A DNA stretch of 10,380 bases, from the NCBI GenBank assembly GCA_028064935.1, contig JAPTWT010000309.1, positions 1 to 10,380 of the forward strand, given 5' to 3'. Below are positions 1-6,619 of this stretch, piece by piece. The position numbers were made by a program, and so were the translations under genes. Source of the DNA: Gammaproteobacteria bacterium (GTDB lineage: Bacteria > Pseudomonadota > Gammaproteobacteria > Acidiferrobacterales > Acidiferrobacteraceae). The notes under the pieces are model-generated. The model saw only the letters and a list, made by a program, of their open reading frames with translations, ran no database searches and had not been told where the DNA came from. Position 1 is the stretch's first letter, and each line of letters starts with the position of its first letter.

Positions 1-2
1 TC

Positions 3-263
3 GCGCTCCATGTGTGTGGCGACTCCATGGAACCTGCCTTTTTCGAAGGGGACACGATCATCGTGGATCCTGACCGGGAACCTAAGGGTCGGGATTATGT
101 GATCGTCATTGGGAAGCCCACTTCAGAACCGACCTTCAAGCAACTGCTGGTGGAGGTCGATGAGCGATACCTCAAGCCGGCGAATCGCCGCTACCACATT
201 CTTCCGGTTACCGCGGATATGGTGATCGTGGGGGTCGTGGTGATGAAGATGCGGGTGTATTGA
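3..263 (+). CDS. S24 family peptidase, C-terminal part (5' end outside window)
   Basis: This is the end of an S24 (LexA/UmuD/phage-repressor type) serine peptidase. Such proteins cleave themselves, or act as proteases, when a stress signal arrives. The frame is open to the left edge and the true start lies upstream; the GTG at 12 is only an internal valine. The motif GDSMEP carries the serine nucleophile, followed by a GDTIIVDP strand. About 30 residues further on, PTFKQLL holds the lysine that forms the Ser-Lys dyad. The last residues (VIVGVVVMKMRVY) match the closing beta strand of the fold, so the stop at 261-263 looks natural. Whether a DNA-binding N-terminus exists cannot be seen. It lies on the same strand as the sigma factor and drmAB, so a role as their regulator is plausible but inferred. 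Confidence 0.85.
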   Translation, partial: ALHVCGDSMEPAFFEGDTIIVDPDREPKGRDYVIVIGKPTSEPTFKQLLVEVDERYLKPANRRYHILPVTADMVIVGVVVMKMRVY

Positions 264-293
264 TCTCGAGGTATCCGCAACGTCGTCATCAAG

Positions 294-647
294 TTGGCGA
301 AGGGGCACACCATCTACGAATTGAGCGAGCCCTGGCATGACGAGCTCGACGCTTACTCGGTTCGTGGAATTCCTGCGATGCTAGGGGTGGAGAGGCAGGA
401 GTTCGAAGGCATAGGAGGAGAAGCCCGGCGTGTATGGCCAGAGCGGGGAAGCCGCGCTTTCCTGCGCGTCCTGGGAAAGTCCGTTCCTCCAGCCCAAGTC
501 GGCGCGTGGCTGATCGTGCAGCCTGGTCATTACAGGTATGCGGTCGACTGGCAGATCGAATCGGTGGGTATCTCGCCTATAGGGTCGTGTGGCGTGGGAC
601 CGATGGGCAGGCATGCGCGGGAGGGGGTGTGGAAGAAGCCAAGATAA
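294..647 (+). CDS. Small hypothetical protein overlapping the sigma gene start
   Basis: I do not recognise a family. The frame is the same as that of the S24 gene, just past its stop, and third positions are strongly G/C from about 273 to 360, which supports real coding. The first usable start is TTG at 294, with no clear Shine-Dalgarno site, so translation may depend on re-initiation after the S24 stop. The product would be about 117 residues, soluble, with a strand-rich stretch (VGAWLIVQPGHYRYAVDW). After about 565 this frame turns unprotein-like (Gly/Lys/Arg-rich), while the frame of the sigma factor starts to look coding (GGYLAYRVVWRG). A frameshift near 560-580, natural or from sequencing, may therefore have split a longer protein. 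The stop at 645-647 overlaps the proposed sigma start by 19 bases. Confidence 0.4.
   Translation: MAKGHTIYELSEPWHDELDAYSVRGIPAMLGVERQEFEGIGGEARRVWPERGSRAFLRVLGKSVPPAQVGAWLIVQPGHYRYAVDWQIESVGISPIGSCGVGPMGRHAREGVWKKPR
619..624 (+). promoter_or_regulatory. Ribosome binding site for the sigma factor GTG start
   Basis: GGGAGG lies 4 bases before the GTG at 629. The spacing is slightly tight, but it is the only purine-rich site near the point where sigma region 1.1 homology begins. It therefore favours 629 over the ATG at 434 in the same frame. Confidence 0.45.
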
Positions 648-1783
648 ACAGGGTCGTCGGAGACTTGGTCGCGGACCATGATCGGCTGGATGGTTTTCTA
701 TCCAAAGCCCATGTGGAGAGGTTGCTCGAGAAACGACGGTTGACCGTCGAGGAAGGAGCAGAGGTCTATCGGCAGCTCGATGCGCTCGGCATCAGTGTCG
801 AAGACGAATCCGAGAACCCGGATGAGACCGAAAGCCCGAGCGTCGATGAGGTCGACTCTGTCGACGCCGGCGTCGATGGTTCTTTTGAACGCATCGACGT
901 CAGGCTGCGCAGTCTGAGCTCCAGGCTTCTGACCGCCGAGGAAGAAGTCGAACTGGGGCGGCGGATGGAGCTCGGTCGCCGCGCCCTACGTGAGCTTGAA
1001 GAAGGCGTTCCCCAATTGGAGGAGCATGACAGGATCATCGAACGAGGTAGGAATGCGAAGGAGACGATGATCATGGCAAATCTCCGGCTCGTGCTCCACA
1101 TCGCAAAGCCGTATGTCGGCCTTTCCGATCTCAGCCTGGAGGATCTTTTCCAAGAGGGAGTGATGGGGCTGATGCGCGCGGCGGACAAGTACGATCATAC
1201 GCTCGGCTACAAGTTTTCCACCTATGCGACATGGTGGATCAGGCAATCGGTCACCAGGGCTCTCGCCGATCGCGGAGTGACGATACGTCTTCCGGTACAC
1301 GTGTATGACGACGTGCTCAGGTTGAAGCGCGCGCACAAACTCCTGGGACAAGCACATCCAGAACGACGGACGAGTATGGCTGAGCTCGCCGACGAACTCG
1401 CTTGGACGATCGACAAAGTCCATTTCATACAACAGATCGCTGCCTTCATTCCTGCGTCGTTGGACGAGAGGATCAACGGGCACGACGATCTCACGCTGAT
1501 GGACACGCTGGTTTCCGGGCTCCCGTCGCCGGAGGAGCATCTGGATCATGCCGATCTGGCGAGGTGCATCGACGGCGCCCTGAGTGGCCTGAAAGAGCGA
1601 GAGAGAAAAGTGTTACGCCTCCGATTCGGATTGAGTGATTCCGGTCACGGGGCGACGCTGGAAGAAATTGGGCAGCTGTTCGGTCTGACCCGCGAGCGGA
1701 TTCGGCAGATTGAAGCCAAAGCCATCGGTCGACTCAGGCATCCCAGTCGAGGAGATGCGCTTCGCGACTTCCTCGATTCGTGA
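629..1783 (+). CDS. Sigma-70 family RNA polymerase sigma factor (SigA/RpoD-like)
   Basis: This is a complete 384-residue sigma factor that would direct RNA polymerase to promoters. Residues about 5-60 resemble region 1.1 (KAHVERLLEKRRLTVEEG). Region 1.2 ends in LLTAEEEVELGRR, but the usual D-x-VRxYLxEIG block before it is degenerate. Region 2 is clear: NLRLVLHIA, LEDLFQEGVMGLMRA, then FSTYATWWIRQ with W202-W203, the pair that melts the -10 element. Region 3 follows, and region 4.2 has RERIRQIEAKA from R355, the -35-reading helix. These recognition helices are close to housekeeping consensus, so it probably reads near-standard promoters. I chose GTG 629 because an SD site precedes it and the residues before it (translated from 434) match no sigma region. 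drmA starts 51 bases downstream, suggesting co-transcription. A sigma of this type beside DISARM genes is unusual. It could instead be an unrelated group 2 sigma. Confidence 0.93.
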   Translation: MEEAKINRVVGDLVADHDRLDGFLSKAHVERLLEKRRLTVEEGAEVYRQLDALGISVEDESENPDETESPSVDEVDSVDAGVDGSFERIDVRLRSLSSRLLTAEEEVELGRRMELGRRALRELEEGVPQLEEHDRIIERGRNAKETMIMANLRLVLHIAKPYVGLSDLSLEDLFQEGVMGLMRAADKYDHTLGYKFSTYATWWIRQSVTRALADRGVTIRLPVHVYDDVLRLKRAHKLLGQAHPERRTSMAELADELAWTIDKVHFIQQIAAFIPASLDERINGHDDLTLMDTLVSGLPSPEEHLDHADLARCIDGALSGLKERERKVLRLRFGLSDSGHGATLEEIGQLFGLTRERIRQIEAKAIGRLRHPSRGDALRDFLDS

Positions 1784-1822
1784 GGAGAGCGCAGGGAGTA
1801 TGCCGAGGACAGAGCTTCACAC

Positions 1823-1828
1823 AGGAGA
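1823..1828 (+). promoter_or_regulatory. Ribosome binding site for drmA
   Basis: AGGAGA lies 6 bases before the ATG at 1835 and fixes the drmA start. The 51-base gap after the sigma gene shows no terminator-like hairpin followed by a T tract, consistent with read-through from the sigma gene. Confidence 0.7.
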
Positions 1829-1834
1829 ACCGGG

Positions 1835-4800
1835 ATGAACGCAGAAACGGCTCGAGAGAAATTCGTCGATTGGTTGGCAAAGCGCATGACCCTGGCGGGC
1901 AGGGGCGACTGCGACGACGTGTTGAAAGTCGCGCCGTCGGGGAAGTACTGGTTGGGGAGGTTGCAATCCGCCGAGGCCGTAGCCGAGAGCGACTGGGGCG
2001 ATCGGGGGGAACGGCTAGAACCCTGCGCATTCGGGATCAAGGTCAAACCCAAGGGGGCGGGGCCGTGGCGCTTCCGTGTCGTCACTAGTTTTCGGGCTTG
2101 GTTGTGGGACAAGTCGGCGAAGACATGGAAGAAGACCGGACCCGTCTGCGTTGGATTCGCGATCGAAGTGCCGGTACGGATAGGGGTACATCGATATGGA
2201 GAGGCGGAGATCGCGAGCGCCCTGGCCAGTGTGACTGGACGCGCCGGACTTGCCGCGCGGACCGACGTCGAAGTCAACACCGGACAGACCGGTGATCATG
2301 AGCTGAGCGTATCTCTGGTCAATTGCTCCCCAAAGGAACATCCGGACTTCAAAGACACACGGCTCTACCAGTGCGAATTGCGAGTCGAGGATCTCGACAC
2401 ACTCCCTTTCATGCTCGAAGCGCTGGAGGATTCGTTCAGATACGACAGGCGTATCGAGGCGTACGGCATCAACTGCGGCGTACGTACCGAGTCTGGAGCC
2501 ATCGTCACGGAAGATGCGGTCACGGTCGACCGCCATAGACCTCGGTACTGGAGCGTGGACGACCCGATGCCAACCATGCGATTCATGGACTTGGCGGCCG
2601 ATCCGATCGGGCCAGCGGAAGCTCTACTTTCGGCGCTGAGGAGCTGGGGAGGTGCCAACTGGGCGGCCAATGTGCTGGAACGTCGAGCGGACGCAGAGAG
2701 ATGGGCGACCGAGATGCAACAACAAGCGACCAGGGCCGCCGAGGAATTCGAGCGAGAATGTGAGCGACTCGCCAAAGGCATCGAGTTATTGAGATCCGAC
2801 GAAGCTTTGTTTCGTGCGTTCACCGGAATGAATCGCGCGATGTCATTCAGTGCCCGGGGCAAGTATGATTCCTGGCGTCCGTTCCAGTTGGGGTTCTTGC
2901 TCGCGAACCTTTCGTCGATCGTGGACAAGGAGCATGAGCCGGCTGTCGTCGACGTAGTCTGGTTTGCGACAGGCGGAGGCAAGACGGAGACGTACCTCGG
3001 CCTTTTGGTGACGGCTGCGTTGTACGACAGAATGGCCGGGAAAGTTTCGGGAATCACTGCGTGGAGTCGTTTCCCTTTGAGGATGCTGTCCCTACAGCAG
3101 ACCCAGCGTTTTGCCGACGCAATCGCCTCGGCGGAGATGGTACGCCGCGAGATGGGCTTGGCAGGAGACGGTTTCTCACTTGGGTTCTTCGTTGGGCAGG
3201 GTGCGACCCCAAATCGCATTCTCGAGAACCCAAAGTCGGGCGATCCGGATCCCGACGACGACCAGATGCCGCGCCGATACCAGGTACTGGAGTACTGCCC
3301 TTTCTGTCACGAGCGGTCGATAACGATGGACTTCGACAGGCGCTCGTGGAGACTCGAACACCGATGCGGAAACACGGCCTGTGTGGCGAACGGTGACGCT
3401 CTACCGATCTACGTAGTCGATGAGGAGATCTACAGATTCCTGCCTACGGTGGTCGTCGGCACCCTCGACAAGGCGGCATCGATCTCCCTTCAGGCGTCCA
3501 TGCGCGGCATGGTCGGCGCGCCTCTGGGGGTGTGCTCCAAAGAAGGGCATGGATACACCTATGCCCCGAGAAGTTCACGTCCTTCGGGATGCCTCGTTCC
3601 CGGTTGTCGGGGGACTCGCCAGGCGCTCCCCATGGAGGAAGATAGATATGGACCGTCCTTCCGACTCCAGGACGAGCTGCACCTCCTCCGGGACAGTCTC
3701 GGGGCCGTCGACTCACATTACGAGGCTTTATACGACGCGCTGCAGGACGAACTTTGCGGCAGGAAGCCAAAGGTACTTGCATCCTCCGCGACACTTACGG
3801 GTTACGAAAAGCAGGTAGACGTTCTGTATCAGCGCGCGGCACGTGTTTTCCCCGTTCCTCCACCGCGTGTCGGCGGAGGCTTCTGGACTGCGGATTCGGA
3901 AAACTTGATGCGCCGGTTCGTGGCGATAGCGCCGCGGGGGGTGACAATCGAGTACACGGTCGATCGATTGCTGACCGAGTTGCAGATCGCTGTGCGGGAT
4001 CTGGCGCGCGACCCCGTATCGACGTGTACCGATATCGGGATCGATCCGCAGTTCTCGGCGGAGTTGCTCTCTCTGTACGGAACGAACGTCGTCTATGGGA
4101 ATACGTTGCGTGACCTCGAGGCAGTGATGCGCTCGATGGAAACGCAGGTGCTCGTTCCTGGTGCGATCAATACTGCATCACTCACGGGCAAGACCGACTT
4201 CTCGGAAGTGCGCGAGATACTCGAAAGATTACAGAGCCCCGAGGACGCGTTCGAAGAGCGGCTGCACATCATATCGGCATCATCGATGATGTCCCATGGC
4301 GTGGATGTCGATAGGTTGAACGTGATGGTGATGCTCGGTATCCCGCTGTCGGCAGCCGAATTCATCCAGGCCACAGCCCGGGTGGGACGCCGCTTCCCGG
4401 GTCTCGTGTTCGTCGTCCACAAAATCGGCCGGGAACGTGACGCAGGGGTCTTTCGCTCCTTCAGACAATTCGTCGAGCAAGGGGACCGATTCGTCGAGCC
4501 CATACCGGTTACGAGGCGCAGCCGCCGAGTCTTGGACCGAACCGTTGCCGGCCTGGAGCTGGCTCGCTTGCTGGTGATCCATGAGGGGTCTTCTGGCACC
4601 GCTCTGACGACTTTGCGCACTTTCAAGGACTATGTGTCGTCTGGGAAATTCGATGTCGACGTGGAACTCGATGCACTGATCGAAGCGCTTGGTTTGCAAA
4701 GTGAGCTCGACGACCCATTGAGAAAGGACCTCAGAGTATGGTTCGACGAGTTGCGCCACAACATCCTCGTGCCACCCAATGATGCGCGTTTCCCGTCCGA

Positions 4801-4879
4801 TCTGTCGCCGTCTGGTCCACCCATGCTATCTCTGCGGGACGTCGAGAAGCAGGTCCCGGTCATCGGGACCAGAGTCTGA
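1835..4879 (+). CDS. drmA: DISARM-type SF2 helicase DrmA
   Basis: This is a 1014-residue superfamily 2 helicase of the DrmA type, the motor subunit of DISARM anti-phage systems. Known DrmA works with DrmB on DNA. The N-terminal ~370 residues are family-specific and include a likely coiled coil around 275-320. The helicase core then shows WFATGGGKTE (Walker A, K383), FPLRMLSLQQTQRF (motif Ia-like, typical of DrmA), DELH at 613-616 in place of DEAH, SSATLTG (motif III, 650 on), and QATARVGRR (motif VI, arginine fingers R849-R853) preceded by SMMSHGVDVD. Two cysteine clusters sit between motifs Ia and II: C488/C491/C511/C516, and C567/C586/C591 with nearby histidines. They look like zinc-binding inserts. 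The start has a good SD site. drmB follows after 12 bases, so the two are co-translated. No frameshift or missing motif was seen. The DrmA assignment rests on motif order and on the adjacent DUF1998 gene. Confidence 0.9.
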   Translation: MNAETAREKFVDWLAKRMTLAGRGDCDDVLKVAPSGKYWLGRLQSAEAVAESDWGDRGERLEPCAFGIKVKPKGAGPWRFRVVTSFRAWLWDKSAKTWKKTGPVCVGFAIEVPVRIGVHRYGEAEIASALASVTGRAGLAARTDVEVNTGQTGDHELSVSLVNCSPKEHPDFKDTRLYQCELRVEDLDTLPFMLEALEDSFRYDRRIEAYGINCGVRTESGAIVTEDAVTVDRHRPRYWSVDDPMPTMRFMDLAADPIGPAEALLSALRSWGGANWAANVLERRADAERWATEMQQQATRAAEEFERECERLAKGIELLRSDEALFRAFTGMNRAMSFSARGKYDSWRPFQLGFLLANLSSIVDKEHEPAVVDVVWFATGGGKTETYLGLLVTAALYDRMAGKVSGITAWSRFPLRMLSLQQTQRFADAIASAEMVRREMGLAGDGFSLGFFVGQGATPNRILENPKSGDPDPDDDQMPRRYQVLEYCPFCHERSITMDFDRRSWRLEHRCGNTACVANGDALPIYVVDEEIYRFLPTVVVGTLDKAASISLQASMRGMVGAPLGVCSKEGHGYTYAPRSSRPSGCLVPGCRGTRQALPMEEDRYGPSFRLQDELHLLRDSLGAVDSHYEALYDALQDELCGRKPKVLASSATLTGYEKQVDVLYQRAARVFPVPPPRVGGGFWTADSENLMRRFVAIAPRGVTIEYTVDRLLTELQIAVRDLARDPVSTCTDIGIDPQFSAELLSLYGTNVVYGNTLRDLEAVMRSMETQVLVPGAINTASLTGKTDFSEVREILERLQSPEDAFEERLHIISASSMMSHGVDVDRLNVMVMLGIPLSAAEFIQATARVGRRFPGLVFVVHKIGRERDAGVFRSFRQFVEQGDRFVEPIPVTRRSRRVLDRTVAGLELARLLVIHEGSSGTALTTLRTFKDYVSSGKFDVDVELDALIEALGLQSELDDPLRKDLRVWFDELRHNILVPPNDARFPSDLSPSGPPMLSLRDVEKQVPVIGTRV

Positions 4880-4887
4880 AGGAGGAG
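4879..4887 (+). promoter_or_regulatory. Strong ribosome binding site for drmB
   Basis: AAGGAGGAG overlaps the last base of the drmA stop and lies 4 bases before the GTG at 4892 (6 bases counted from the end of GGAGG). It decides the GTG start of drmB and implies tight coupling of drmA and drmB expression. Confidence 0.75.
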
Positions 4888-4891
4888 AAAA

Positions 4892-6601
4892 GTGAAAGAA
4901 TCGAGAAGCGCTTCCCAGATCCTCTTCGGATTCCTTCCGGAACAGACCGTCGACCTGCGTGGCGGCGTCTGGAAAGTCAAGGACTGGCGGCATCCCAAAG
5001 TGCGTGGCGAGATCGATTCGGCGTCGCTTCGGCGAGAAATCATCCGTCAGGCGACCCCATGGAGTGCGGTGCAAATGGACGCCGGATTCGTCGCCCATTT
5101 GCACGCAGGTGCACCCATCACAGTGTTGACGCTCGACGAGAACAACGGCGTCGAAGTGGAGCCGTTTCCGAAATCGTGGATATGCAAGGCATGTAAGAGG
5201 GTACACGATACGCCGGATGCGGCGTGTCCTTGCGGGGCAAAAGGTCAGAAGGGGCAGCTCTTCTTCGTGGGCTATCACGACAAGTGTGGGACGCTCCGAG
5301 CACCGTGGATCCCCAAGTGTCCCGAGCACAGGCAGGTGCGCATCATGTTTCCTGGGACGTCCTCCGCGACCGAAATCCGATTCGAGTGCCCGGTATGCGA
5401 TCGAGAACTCCGGAAAGGGTTCGGACACGTCCCGTGCGATTGCGGTCAGGGCAATCTCGCCTTTCAGCCACATCGTGCGTCTTCTGTCTACACGCCCCGC
5501 AACGTCGTGATCGTCAATCCGCCTTCGCGGGAGCGCATACGGGCGATCGCCGAAGCAGGTGGACCACCCAAGGCGTTGAGCTGGGTTGTGGATGGCATGA
5601 AGACCAAGACGGTCGAAGAAGTCCCAGCCAGTCGTGAAACCCTGAGGCGGCAACTGGAGGCGCAGGGGCTGCCCCCGGAGATCATCGACAAGATGCTCGA
5701 CATCGCCGGGACGGCATCTGGAGCACTGCAGAGTGAAGACATCGTGCTGCCATCGGGTCAACGAGAGGATGCAGAGGCCCAAGCAGTGACCATCGCCCTA
5801 GCGACCATGGAGTCCAGGATCCGAATCGACGATTTTGTGGCGGCGACCGATCCTTCCAGCGAGCTCGGTCTACTCTACCGTGTGCGATATGTGCATGCGC
5901 TGCGTTCGGCGGGGCTGTGCGCAGTTGACCTGATCGAGCGTTTCCCCGTGCTCACGGGACACTTTGGCTATACGCGAGGTGACCACGAGCCTGGCAAGGG
6001 GCGGCTCGTCCCATACAAAGGGCGCCATGGACAAGGCTACAAGGTGTACGCGGATATCGCCGAGACGGAGGCCATGTTCGTCAGGTTGGATCCAATCCGG
6101 GTCGCGAAATGGTTGGTCGATGTAGGTCATCCACTCGCCGAGTGGCACGACGAACGAACGGCTCGATCGGCCATCCTGGAGGCGGCACGCCTTCCTTCGT
6201 CGACGGACGAGAAGGACGGGTCCGTCGGCGCTGCACTACTCGAGTTGGTCCATTCCTATGCGCATCGTTTCCTGAGGATAGCCGCCGTTCACGCTGGCAT
6301 CGACAGAAATGCCCTTTCGGAGCTCCTGGTTCCCCTGCATTTGGGGTTCTTCATCTACGCTGCCGCGCGGGGCGACTTCGTGTTGGGAGGACTCCAAGCC
6401 GTGTTCGAGACCGAACTGCACCGTCTGCTCGACGCCATCGTGTATGACGAGCATCGTTGCGCACTGGATCCGGGTTGCTCCGACACCGGGGCGGCTTGCA
6501 TGGCTTGCCTTCATGTCGGAGAGCCATCCTGCCGCTATTTCAACCGGTATTTGAGCCGTCTGACACTTTTCGGACAACACGGGTATCTGCGCAGCCCATG
6601 A
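4892..6601 (+). CDS. drmB: DUF1998 protein DrmB, DISARM core subunit
   Basis: This 569-residue protein has the DrmB architecture. In known DISARM systems DrmB binds DrmA and helps control its access to DNA. The N-terminal third is rich in zinc-type cysteines: C98/C101/C112/C114, C132/C143 and C166/C169/C182/C184, each as paired Cys-x-x-Cys or Cys-x-Cys arms. The C-terminal ~120 residues match DUF1998. They contain LVHSYAHRFL (H454, H458), a run of the type LHLGFFIYAA, FVLGGLQAVFE, then C523-x5-C529, C536-x-x-C539 and C547-R-Y-F-N ending in LSRLTLFG. No Walker motifs are present, so it is not itself a helicase. It starts at a GTG behind a strong SD site. The gene is intact and ends 10 bases from the convergent helicase gene. 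A drmC (phospholipase D) gene, which usually follows drmB, is absent here. Confidence 0.9.
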   Translation: MKESRSASQILFGFLPEQTVDLRGGVWKVKDWRHPKVRGEIDSASLRREIIRQATPWSAVQMDAGFVAHLHAGAPITVLTLDENNGVEVEPFPKSWICKACKRVHDTPDAACPCGAKGQKGQLFFVGYHDKCGTLRAPWIPKCPEHRQVRIMFPGTSSATEIRFECPVCDRELRKGFGHVPCDCGQGNLAFQPHRASSVYTPRNVVIVNPPSRERIRAIAEAGGPPKALSWVVDGMKTKTVEEVPASRETLRRQLEAQGLPPEIIDKMLDIAGTASGALQSEDIVLPSGQREDAEAQAVTIALATMESRIRIDDFVAATDPSSELGLLYRVRYVHALRSAGLCAVDLIERFPVLTGHFGYTRGDHEPGKGRLVPYKGRHGQGYKVYADIAETEAMFVRLDPIRVAKWLVDVGHPLAEWHDERTARSAILEAARLPSSTDEKDGSVGAALLELVHSYAHRFLRIAAVHAGIDRNALSELLVPLHLGFFIYAAARGDFVLGGLQAVFETELHRLLDAIVYDEHRCALDPGCSDTGAACMACLHVGEPSCRYFNRYLSRLTLFGQHGYLRSP

Positions 6602-6619
6602 GTGCCTCGGTTCATGGGC
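6594..6619. terminator. Inverted repeat between convergent genes, possible bidirectional terminator
   Basis: GCCCATGA (6594-6601) and TCATGGGC (6612-6619) form a perfect 8-bp inverted repeat around a 10-base loop. A further G-U pair is possible inside the stem in RNA. The two stop codons (drmB TGA on +, helicase TGA on -) are the inner ends of the two arms. No T tract follows on either strand, so if it ends transcription it is not a canonical intrinsic terminator. Confidence 0.45.

Noticed and set aside
434..628. ATG at 434 as start of the sigma factor, adding 65 residues
   Set aside because: The extra residues match no sigma region and overlap most of the small ORF. An SD site precedes GTG 629, where region 1.1 similarity begins. 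The last ~20 extra residues may still be coding because of a frameshift, noted as a finding.
4826..5782. A 318-codon ORF antisense to drmB
   Set aside because: It is a shadow of the high-GC codon pattern of drmA and drmB, with no recognisable domain. The + strand proteins are complete there. The same applies to the antisense ORF at 2365-3219.
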